From Siphonodentalium dalli (taxonomy: Eukaryota; Mollusca; Scaphopoda; Gadilida; Siphonodentaliidae): DNA of 64,000 nt. Both the position numbers and the translations under genes were made by a program. This document shows positions 11,301-23,300 of this stretch, in pieces; the first letter of the stretch is position 1, and each line of letters starts with the position of its first letter. The DNA lies in NCBI GenBank assembly GCA_032622095.1, contig CP136066.1, positions 183,992,716 through 184,056,715 on the forward strand, given 5' to 3'. The notes under the pieces are model-generated. The model made no database searches. It was given only the letters and a program-made list of their open reading frames with translations, and was not told where the DNA came from.

Positions 11301-14300
11301 TCCCTTCGGCGCCTAGAAGGAGTCTTTTTCTTCGTAGGCCCGGTCTTCATCTTCGGCATGGTGCAGCGGGTGGCTTTGGCGTTGACGTCCAGGTCTTTAG
11401 ATTTCTGGTTTCCAGCATCTTTGGTCCTGAACTCCAAGCAAAGTGTAAGGTAGCCCCCGCTAGACTGGAGAGACCAACTAGCGATGTTAACTACCGAACT
11501 ACTTTGCACTGCAAGCAACGCGGCTTCGGGGATCAAGTCCATAATCCGTCCTAAGCCTAATCCAAAACCATCTCACTGGCGCTAAGCACGGGGGCAGCTG
11601 CAACCTAGATCGCGACCGCACAACTCACCCGTGCTCAGTGTCTGACAAGAGGAACAGCAGACAGACAAAGCAATAATGAACTGTCCCGCTCGACTCCTCG
11701 AAGCTGTCCCACACTCAAGAGTTAATATACCCAGTTCCATCGGCATCGTTCAAAGGCTGTTTGTATACTCACCTCCAGTTAACATCAGTGAGATGAATCC
11801 CGATCACTAAGTGTTGTGATAACACACTGTGATAATGAACCATTTGCATCAAATGTTTGTTTTGAAAGCACCCCTTTTAATTAGTCTTCACTTACCTTAA
11901 GTGCCGTTCAGTTGTCAAAACATCGTGTCATTCTTTATCTCAGTCCACGCATTGACATAATTAATGAATAAACACATGTTTTGTTGATCAAAATCTTTAA
12001 TAATATATCATCAAAGAACATAAAAGAACACAATCACTATTAACAATTTCGGGACAACCCGCCCTCATTTATCGGGACAACCCCAAAATAGCATAGGGGC
12101 GGGTTGTCTCGGGGGCGGGTAGTCCCGTTCCCTTTTAAAAACAAAGGTTGCTGTCAGGTTCATGGTTGTAGCTGATAAGCTCTCCTCCTGAACTGGTCAG
12201 GGTCAGAGAGCTTGATCAGATCAGGCGGGAGTTGGTTCCAGAGTATAGCAGTTGATGGGAAGAATGATTGTCTAAAATAGTTTGGCCCAGTATGAATTCG
12301 ACGATAAGTGTCAGCGTTGCTATATCTGCTGTGTCTGAGTGGTTTCTGAAGGTAATCTGGGATTGTAATATCTACTTGATTATGGACTATTTTACTGAAG
12401 AGGGGTAATTTTGAGATGGTTCTTCTGTCCTCAAGGGGTTTCAGTTCTAATTCTGTCCTCATTTTTGACAAACTTGAGAATCTTGAATATTCATTAAAAA
12501 TCCAACGGATGGCCCGATTTTGTACTCGTTCAATTTTAGTTATGTTTTCTGAGGTATGAGGGGACCAAATTGCAGCGGCATACTATAACTTTTGTCTAAC
12601 CATGGCCTGATAGGCTGCTTTCTTGAGTGCTTTATTTTGTGTTTTGATATTCCTTTTTAAGAATCCCAGGGACTGATTTGCACTTAGAGTTGTTCGTTGT
12701 ATGTGGGCATTAAATGAGAGATTGTTTGTGAGGTCGATTCCCAAATATCGCGCGTTATTGACATGATCAAGTACTTGGGAGTGTAGGATGTAGTCCCAAA
12801 TTATGGGTTTTGCTTTGCGGCTGACTGTGAGGACTTGACATTTTGAGGGGTTGAAGGCCATATCCCAATTTTGCTCCCATGTCTGTAGTTTGTTTAGGTC
12901 ATTTTGTAATTGTTCGCAGTCTTTCGAGTTAGTTATTGTCATGTATAGTGCGGTGTCATCAGCAAATAAGCGTGTTTGAGCAGTTATGTGGTTTGGTAAA
13001 TCATTGATGTACACCAGGAACATCAGGGGCCCCAGGACAGGCCCTGGGGTACCCCAGATGTCACTGAGACTTCAGAGGAGGCATCCCCCTCCAGGACAAC
13101 AACTTGGATTCTGTTGTTGAGAAAGGCTCTGATCCAGTTTAATGTGGTTCCACCAATGCCGTAATGTTCAAGTTTATAGAGCAATTTGCCATGGTTTACC
13201 TTGTCAAAGGCTTTACTGAAATCAAGCAAGATAAGATCAGTCTGCTGTCCTGCAGCAAGGCGTCTCAAAAGATCATCAGCTAGTTGCACGAGTTGTGTTT
13301 CACATGATTTTCTTTCCCTGAAGCCATGCTGCAGATCAGAGAGGATCTTATTCTTTTTCATATGCTTTGTGATGTTGGATGCGATGATGTGCTCAGTTAG
13401 TTTGCAGATGATACAGGTAAGGGTGATCGGTCTATAATTTGCCGGGTTTGTTTTATCACCCTTCTTGTATACAGGAACCACATTACCCTTTGTCCAGTCC
13501 TGTGGGAGGACACCTTCCTTCAAGGTCTTTTGAATAAGATTGATAAGAAGGGGGGCAATTTCGTATCAGAGTTGTTTCAGAATAATTGGTTTAATATTGT
13601 CTGGCCCAGCTGCTTTGTTTATTTTAAGATTTGATAGGAGTTTAAGGATTCCTTCCTCTGATACCTCTATGTTTTCCATGTTGGGATATCCAAAGTTGTT
13701 GGTGGTCACAAAGGTTTCACTGAAATGGCCCCTGATGGAGGCTAGAGAGAATTGTGACAGAGTGAGAGGGTTCCTGGGTGAGAAGACTGACTGAAATTGA
13801 TTATTTAGGGTATTTGCTTTGTCTATATTGTTTGTTTGTATTTTACCTTCTGGGTCTTTTATGGGTCCAACGCTGCTCTGAGACTGTCGGGTATTCTTAA
13901 TAAATGAGAACAGACTCTTAGTAATTGGTCGGTAGTTGTTGTTTTGAGAGTCGTCACGTGAGTTTTCATTGGCAGCTTCAAGGATGGTGCTGAGGTGTTT
14001 ATCATATGCCAGCTTAATTTCTTTCTTAGCTAGACGTTTCATGGCCCTGTGCTTTTGTTTAATTACTGGGCTGACTGATCTTTTCATCTGTTGGTATAAG
14101 TGGTCCCTCCTTTTGATAATGCGCTTGATACGTTTGTTGATCCAGGCTAGAGGTGTTTTGGTTTTAATGTTTTTCTTAGGGACAAATTTTGAGGTACCTA
14201 TTTCAATGTGGTGTTTGAACTGGGTCCATATTTCCTCTACTGATATCTTGGAGCAAAAGATGGTGGCAAAGTTAGTGTGGATGTATTCCCTGAAGCTCTC

Positions 14301-17300
14301 CCAGTCTGCTTTGGAGTATAGATATACTGTTCTAGGTGATGCTTTGGTGATTGATGGTTTTAGATTTGCTGTTATGCATACAATATCGTGGTCGGATACT
14401 CCTGAATTTATGTTGATTGTTTGTATGTGTGCGGGATCTGATGTTAAGACCAGGTCTAGAGTGTTTTTGTCTCTGGTTTTCCCTCTGACTACTTGTGTTA
14501 GTGTGAAATCGTCAAGTAGGTCGATAAATTCTTCATAGAGCTTTAGGTTGGGACACTTGCTTCTTATTTTGGATATATTTTCCTTGTCCCAATCGAGATT
14601 AGGGAAGTTGAAGTCCCCGGCTACCCAAATGTGTCCATTATATTTAGCAATTGATTCAAGATTAAGATTCAATGCATCTATGCTATCTTTGTCACTTTCT
14701 TCAGGGCGGTAGAAAGCTCCAAGATAAAGTGCCTTACATGAGTGAAGTTTGATTTTCACCCATAACTGTTCGCTTTCCTGTGGTATGTTGGATGGTAGAG
14801 AACGTTCTGTTACTGTCAGGCAGTTTTTGACAATGATGCAAACCCCTCCTCCCTTTACTTTGAGTCTGTCCTTTCTAAATATCGAATACCCAAGAGACTG
14901 TGGCAGGATTTCACCATCAGCGATGTGTGGTTTCAGCCATGTTTCGGTCCCAACAATTATGTCAGGAGACTCAGTTTCAAGAATGGCTTGGAGTTGATCT
15001 CTTTTATTCATGATGGAACAGAAGTTTATGTTCAAAAGTTTAAGTCTCGTCGTTTTAGGATTCATGTTCCATGACTTTTTTTGATGGGGTGGGGATTCCA
15101 TGTTAGTTAGCGGCTTGTTTATAATTGATTGACTAGCTTCGCTTCCCGGCTGGGTGTCCGGATCAAGTTGCGAGAGGACAGAGTAACCATTGGGAGTTTC
15201 AAATGAATTTGAAAGAAATGATGAATTTGACAGATTTATCTCGTCGCAAAAAGTACATTTCCAAGAGAATGACTTATTCAATTGTTCCAGTACTGTGTAT
15301 GTTTCATTGTTCATGTTTTGACATTGTGCATGGAACCATTGTAGGCATCCATCACACTCTAGTCCTTGGTGATCGTCCAGGACAGCCATGTTACAGTTCC
15401 TGCATGGGAATTCTGGTGGTGAATTTTGACTGACTGCGGTATCTGGCCCAGGGTTTGTCTCAATGTCCGAGGAGAGTGAGATCAAAAGGAGTGCCAAGTA
15501 CAGTAGCCAACGGTGCCTTAACTTTGGTTTTTGAAATTGGTTGTTCAGAGAACCTCTCTTCAAAACATTTAGCAAGGCTGCACAATTATTCATTTTCTGT
15601 GCCATTAGTTTCCATGAGTTTTGTTAGTCCAAGTCTTCTCGTACTAAAACCGGCTAAGATATTGGGATGGAGGTGCCGGTCTTTAGTCCAAGACCGCTTG
15701 TATACCAATCCTATGACACGACTTACGCCCACGATCTGTGGCGGGAATTTGTGGTGTATTTTACTCGATTTACCTAGCAAATCAATACATGATGCTATAT
15801 ACATCGGAAAGGCTTACATCTTATGGTCATAATGGTGTATAATAATCTAACTTTAATGTTAAATTACACATAGAATATTCCGGTTGATTGACACAAACAT
15901 CGATTTGTTTATCTGTTTGTTTACGTTTTAACCGAAAGCCGAAGTGGTCCGAATAAGTTCGGCATAATCCGCTGTTTGTTCTGGGAATTCTACTTTCCGT
16001 TTCTATATATAGCGCGGGTTTTCCGAACAAAAATGGCGAAAACCGATCGCCCGAAAGTCCAGTTTTCTATGTGCTTTCAGAACAATTCCCGCACTAAAAA
16101 CTTAATGACATAATGGAGGATCAGAACGGTAGTTTTGTTGACAATTTTCGCAAGCAACTTGTCAAAATTGGAGCAAATTAGAACTCTTGTGTCTGACTTG
16201 CCAAGTTGCCATGCGTGTGATGTGCATTTTGACATCTGTGTTGATAAAATAATCGGAGAACCGAATCACACAGTTTCGAAATATAGTTCTTCCGTTTTAG
16301 TGGGACTTTTCAAACTTAAGGTTCATTTATTTAGTGTATTACATTTATATCTCCAATGTTTAATTAATCTATTTATTATTTTATTTATTGACACACATAA
16401 TTACGATTACAATGGAGAATTCATCGTAATTTGCGTTGTTGTCCAAAATCTACGGAATATTTTCAACGGAAAATGCCGAACACAGTTCGCGAGGTCAACC
16501 GAGTTCGCATACTTTTAAAAAATTGTAAACATTGAGGTAAATGTCTCTTTTCGCATTAAATTACCGTTTTAAATTCACAACTGATGTGGGTTTCAGATAA
16601 AATAGCATGTCTTCTGCGGAAAATATCCGTTTATTGTCGCAATTGTGATATTTTATTTCATATAATTGTGGTTTTATTTGAGCGGGTCACTAACGCTTAA
16701 GTCGTGTCATAAGAATGCATGGGCCTGGAACTCGGACTAAAGACCGGCACCTCCATCCCAATATCTTAGCCGGTTTTAGTACGAGAAGACTTGGACTAGA
16801 GTTTTGTGTGCTTGTCCCAAAGAGCACATACTTGGGTGTTTTTTCGGGTTTGGTTAAGGCCAGGAGGCCTAAACTTACTTGGAAAAGCAGAAAACAACCG
16901 GAAAACATGTCCTCGTTTTGTTGTCAAATCTTCACTTCCGGTTTGACAGCGCTTACCTGAAGGTCAAGGACACGTGATTTGAATGAATGAGATCGAAGAA
17001 AGTTTGATTTCTTCGATAATCTGAGCTTTTTTGGTATTTTGGTAGGGAATGTTGCTTAGATAAAGATACACAACCACAGCTGGTAAATTGCTCCGATCCC
17101 AACGATACAACCTGGGTTTTTGAGAAAAGATAGAGCGAGAGACAGTAGAAGTTGTGAGTGCACGACGCATGCGCATATGACAGCATATCCTAAGATAAAA
17201 TGAAACAAACGTTCTGATTGGCTGCTCAAAACAGGCTCCGTCTATGTGTTTATAAGCATGATTTTAATTGAATTTCACTGGTTGGAAGATACGGAAAGCC

Positions 17301-20300
17301 ACACGCTTTTACCACATCGACACAATAGAAGACACAGTAACCGATGTGTAAAATATGAATGTACTGACCACTCGCGCTTCCGTATTTTTTCTTCTCTTAA
17401 TGGCAGATCAGTGTACGTTCGGCAAATGATATATCGTAAATCTATGCCCATGGTTTATCCAGTCGGACAAGACATTGTAACTTTGTGTCCTTAACCTTCA
17501 GAAATATATTCCAGGTAAATTAATATGCAGAAGCGGCAGTTTTATAAACACAATTTGTATGTTCAAAAAGATGTTTAATCATTCTCCTAAAATTGCCTTT
17601 GATCACGCCACTGCTGTTTTAATTACTTGTACGGAAGGAGTTTCTGAGAAGCTTGACATGGGGTCTAACTAATGAATGTAAATTCGCAATGCGATAATTT
17701 GATGCATGTGTTGAACTGAGGAAATGGACTTAAATCACATTAAAAATTTTGCTCGATTTAGCTATGTGAGCTCAAATGAGCTATTTAGCTCATTTGGCAC
17801 CTGTGCCCGACCTGATTACCTGTATTGGCTATTGGCTACATTACTCATGCTACTTGCTAGCGACCACAGTTAATGTCGGCCGATATAGAACAATACCCAT
17901 CCCTTAGTCCCCTGTGAACCGTTCGAGGTTCGGTTCGATTCGAAACGCGGTGATGATTCGGTACGGTTCGAAACCTTAGACAGGGTTCGTTTATATCGAA
18001 CCTTTTCGTTAGTCCCGCAAAATGAGCAAATTTTGCATACCGGTACTAGGTATTGTTTATTGTAAATATACAGTATATTAATTGGTTTACACACAACTGT
18101 GCTAAATCTGAATGATACTATGTTATGCCAGGCTTTCCGCCAGTACTAGTAGGGCAGGGGGTCCCTTTAAGGGTCCCATTCCCCCAGCCAATATTTCCCC
18201 TTCTGTCATACCACAGGACATATTCCATATGTATAAAGGTATAAAGATGTTTACTTCTCAATATTGTTGGGACAGTACTAAATAAATTTAAATAGTTGAC
18301 AACTTTATTTGATTTCTAGCGAGAATACACGCTCGGACCGATCTAACACTAAAAGTTGGATGTCAGTATATATGTAGGCCGGAGCTAACATTCAACGTGC
18401 AGGTTCGATGTGTTCCATTTAGAATATAGAGTACACTTTATTTAGTTTTTACTGAAATGCTCCAGATTCTGAACGAGCACACCCGGCTCAGCACGTTGCA
18501 TGCTAGCTCCAACCTGCAGACACAGTTAGATGAACTGAGGAAGTGATCAAACTCAACATCGCTAGAACACATGCTTTGGAGTCCGCTGGTTACGTTGCTG
18601 CGGTTAGGTTACAAAACATGACCGCCGATAATTTAATCATACCCACTGATTCTATCTTCATGTCGTAAAATAAATATATCACTCTGCTGAGTGTTATATT
18701 CCGGCACATTATGCATCCGAACTATCTCTTGAATAGTGAGTCGTTTAACTTCAACGGACGCGTTTCCGTATACTGAGAACAATGCAAGGCCTTCACCACC
18801 GGTGATCTATAACCTGGCAATTAATTTTTATCTAATAAATTTTCTAGGTTTTAAAGTTATTGTGGTTGATAGCATAGTAACTTGGGTAGAAAATGGATGC
18901 AAAACGATCAGCAAATCTACTCTCTGATTCTTCTATTAGCCGATACAACAAAAGTAGGTCCACTAGTGTTTTCACGACATTGAAAACATTGACTGCATTT
19001 TCCCCTCGATACAGGACCCGTTCCCCAAAACCTGGCGGAAAGCCTGGTTATGCCTACATTGGACATAATTAATTTGATCATTACTCGGGTGGGGTAACTG
19101 GGTGATATTTCGTTGAAGAGGTCTTTTGGCATTATCACTTTATTCTGTTTCCGCTAACCGGTCCGGTCGGACATGTCAAATTCGGGATAATTAATTATTA
19201 AAACTATAAGATTTCTGGTGTTCTATCTCAGTCTGTCGTCAAAGTTTGTTTTATTCCCCATTATTATACTAATAGACATGTGATTATAACTAACTAACAA
19301 GACAACATGTTATGAATATGGGTGAATACATATACATGTATACAGAACGAACAATCCTTTTTGAATTCCGTAACTGGCTGAAACAGGTATTTCTGGCAGC
19401 AATTCAGTGTCTAAAATTGGATTCAACCAATCACAATGAGGAGAGGGTGTGGTCCTTGTTTATTAGCATAAATGATTGACATGATTATGTTACCCGATGC
19501 TCTTTGTCTTGTGACTGTGTGACACTTATATTGCTACAGCACGACGTCTGCACTCTTTGATATTTGTCGTGCGTTGTCACAGAGTTATAGATAGGTCAGG
19601 TGCTTTGATGTCTTGCTACAATTTAGCTGTCTGTTAATAGTTACTGAGTGTCATCATTGCAATAATAATATGCCGCACAGGTACTTAATTTATTTACAAG
19701 AGAAAATTCCCCCTGCACAGTGCTTATTTGGGACCCTACATGTATTACTTTTCCGATAATAAATCGTAAGTCACTTGTAAAAAACAGAAAAGATCAGAAC
19801 ACAAAATGCGTAAATTTGAAACCAAAGTGCGGACGAATAAACAGCATACCCATCTCCAATATAAAATAATTCTGTATTATGTAATTATCTTATAGTGTAG
19901 ATGGTCAATACTTAAATAACCGTTTATTTTACTATAATAATGTCCACTAACTGTTCTGATTGTCCACTGTATCATGAGTCTACAACTACAATGGTCGGTG
20001 TTTGGGTTCTAGGTTCAGTACGATTCGAAACCGATATGATGATTCGGTTTAAAGGTTCGGTTCGATCTAAAATCTAAGGTTCGCAGGGATTTACCATCCC
20101 TTTAAATTAATAATAACATAGACTAGTATAGCGGTCACACTGTAAATATAGAAAGTTGATGACTTTTCTGCATGAGAGGTCAATATCTCTTGGTCACAGT
20201 CGTTAATAGGTGTCGTGGAAATTATAATTTTATTCCGACCATTGCCAGAGTGGGAATCAAGTACTCCAATCGTGACGTCATATTCCCAATTCCCAGATGA

Positions 20301-23300
20301 CGAAGCACAGAACCAAACCGAATCTCAACAAGAATGCTGACATGTTGTCTCTTGTACATTTATTGTGACCATGTTTGACCATATGACGTATAAAAGATAC
20401 CTAATTTAGTGATAGTTCCTTTGTTATCACTTCATAGACACTTTGTGTGATCTCCGAAGTTGAGCTCAGTTAATCCTTGGGATGGGTGACCGGCTGGTGA
20501 TTCCAGGTGCTGCTAATTTTCAGTGCGACTCCACACTACTCTCTCTATCAAACTGTTACACTGGGAACTTGTCTGACCCTCATTCACAGGACTTCAGCCA
20601 TTCGAAGAAAACTAATTTTCTAAGCATAAATTTAGCCCATCAGAGCTGGAAAAAAAATTGATATCAAATTTCAAAATGTTCTTGCTGCCATGGTGGGCTT
20701 GCGTCAGTTACAGTGTGCCCAAATTGAGGGAATTTAAAGGCATGACATGCAGTGATGTTCCGATAATGAAAAAGCCCATCAGACTGATTTCCGATAACTG
20801 GAGGCACAATCGGTTGATTTCCGATTCCAATTCCGATGTTTCTATATATTGTGCGTTTGTTCCCATAATGGACCTATATACACCCATTGCACTCCATATC
20901 CCAGTATAGTTTCGAAGCCAAATACATAAAAATATATATATTATAGTATTTCTGCCGACGTCAGTTGTGCGCTGCCTTTGATGTATGCCTGTAGTTGTTT
21001 TGATAAAGAGATCAAAGGTGCCGAATCAGAGTAACATTATCACTGTAAGGGGATAACTTCTACGCGGTATATAGGTCTTGATTGAATAATTGTTAGTTGC
21101 GGCAAGGTATGGAATGCGATGATTATTAACTAAATTTAGAATGATGGATAATAATTGGTGTCATATTTTTCTGAGATTTCCCAAATTCCCACTGGTCACA
21201 CCTTTTGTCTTTTAATAACTGGGAAGCCTACTCAAATTTTGTTTTACTAGACCGCCTCCAAGTTCAATGTGGAGCTAAGCATATTTCATAGCGTACGACG
21301 TAACTTGTAATGAGAGCAACATTATAACAATGGCGACTCGCGGAGCGACAAAAAACGCGTGCAATTTGGGACTACTTCACCAAATTGTCCCTTACAGACG
21401 AAAAGCTAATTATGCCCCGGCTCACGTTGGTCATTATTGAAGACAGTTCTGATCGCGACTGTACTAATTCGTTCAGTGCATGCTTCAAATTATTGACATA
21501 GCATGTGACGTCACAGCATGGCACGTGCTCAACCGGAAACTACATGTGCATTGTAATGAGGTCAGTTGTTGAATCTATTTTGTATCCTCGCGATTGAACC
21601 AATAACTTCGTATTACACGGGATATATCGGACAGGTGTATTGCCATGCTTATATATAATCATACCAGACTGTTTGGGCGATGCCAATAACTTCTTTTTAG
21701 GTTGTTACAACTGCATTTTACATTCAATACTACGGTTGTATTGTGTACGTTTATTAAAGCATGCATATAGCGCTTAGATACTAGAATGTAAAAGCCAATG
21801 TTCAACTGCAAGGTACGATTAATATCCGATGGGCTATTATCGGCCGATTCCGATTATCGGAACATCACTAATGACATGTACGGTACCATATGCAATGGGA
21901 ACCCGTAAAGTACAAACATTATGCAGTACATTTTTAGATGTATTTAAAATTTCTGTGTAATTTCAGCTTCAATTGCGACAGAAGTCTCATCCCAAGATCT
22001 CCATATTGTTCACTCACCAGAATACCTTAAATTCCAACCCAGTGATAAAGCGCTGCAAACCAGTGATGTTGATAAAGTGATCTCAAATGCTCTCGGAGTT
22101 CCTGCTGAGAAGGTCAGTTCTGCATATTTACATTTTAAAGTCCTTATAATGTACATACCTGAGAATATGGTGCCGGACATTGCAGAATGAGATCCACAGA
22201 GAGTGAATTTCGTGATGCTTATCAAGCAATAGCGGGCTAGCATCACTAAATTCACCCTCTGGTGACCTCATTCTGCTTAGGCCTCATCTTCTCTGGAAAG
22301 TATCTTATCAAATTAACAAGTTTTTTAGTTTCGTTAGAAACTTCACAAAGATTCATTTTTAGTTCAGTTTGTCTGTATTCCTAAATTGGTAGACGACACA
22401 AGCATACTCGAGGTGCCAAATGGGTACACATCACAATATTTACCATCTGGGAACTCAAATCTGAGTCTAGGTCTCCCATAGCAGATGAGGCCATGCAGAA
22501 TGAGGTCCACCAGGTGATGAATTTTGTGAAGCTAGCCCACTGCGGGTAGTGTCACTAAATTCACCGTCTGGGAACCTCATTCTGCTAATGTCTGGCACCA
22601 TATTCTCAGACATGCTTATAATGTTCAGGCCTAACGTTGAATCAAAGAATTGATTCCTCAGTTCTCATAATTGGCCATGGCAATCAGCAATGCAGAAACG
22701 ATTTGCTGAAGCAAACTGGCCATGGCAAATGGTTGCCGTAGCAGTAAGCCGAAGCCAAACAATCTGAATTAAGAGGGCTGATTCCTTTAACACTTTCTTT
22801 ACTAAATGGATTCTCCCATCAGTTATAAAACTATCCATTTGAATGGCTTATTATTCATCTGGAGGGATGTCCAGAAATATTTAAATAGACAGTCGAAGAA
22901 ATAGATAGAAGCGCAGAAGTATTCCCATTTATTGGTGGGAAATGTTCAGCTAATAAGTAAATAAAGTAGTATAAAGCCTATTTTGTTGAACTTATTATCT
23001 AAACATTTCCTACTGGGACTACTTGTCAACTCGATTAGTGAGTAAGAACACCATTAAAATCAGTAAATACACTTCATATATGCTGTTTGGACATATGCAT
23101 ACTGCCATATGAGAGCGAAGTCACTTCTCCCTGGGACAAAGATAGAGAGAAGAGGCAGTCGTTTTTTTTTTATCATTTTCTGTGAAACTTGGCACAGACA
23201 TCAAACAACATGGGAACCTGTGCGCCTGCGATTATGATGACTGTCAGACTTTTTTCGAAAGAAAATTTTTGCAACATTTATAATTTTGTCCGAGCTTTTA

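Larger units (their letters stand above)
8980..12132. mobile_element. TIR DNA transposon with C-rich ends, carrying a gag-like ORF and a nested hAT
   Basis: Ends gactacccgcccccgagaca (left) and its inverse (right) form a roughly 38 bp TIR with three mismatches. A 9-bp direct repeat ttttaaaaa flanks it (8971..8979 and 12133..12141). Because the repeat contains TTAA, a Kolobok/piggyBac-style TTAA target with slightly longer ends is also possible. The insertion lies in the 3' tail of the LINE. It contains a complete younger hAT-like insertion (9177..10280) and an ORF on the - strand (10718..11542). Confidence 0.75.
8486..17814. mobile_element. Outer long-TIR element or arm pair enclosing a transposon nest
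   Basis: About 155 bp beginning caggtcgggcacaggtgcc at 8486 recurs inverted, ending at 17814, with only scattered differences (shared tract includes gtccatttcctcagttcaac). ATTAC is present directly outside both ends (8481..8485 and 17815..17819), possibly a 5-bp target duplication. Related arms occur at 42909, 47583 and 47982..48505. It could be one element inflated by later insertions or two separate insertions in opposite orientation. No transposase was seen. Confidence 0.65.

Noticed and set aside
10892-11554. 220-codon + strand frame opposite the transposon ORF
   Set aside because: Antisense shadow of the 274-codon - strand ORF in a G+C-rich stretch; low-complexity composition and no recognisable domain.
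13969-14538. 189-codon + strand frame
   Set aside because: Shadow of the LINE endonuclease region on the - strand.
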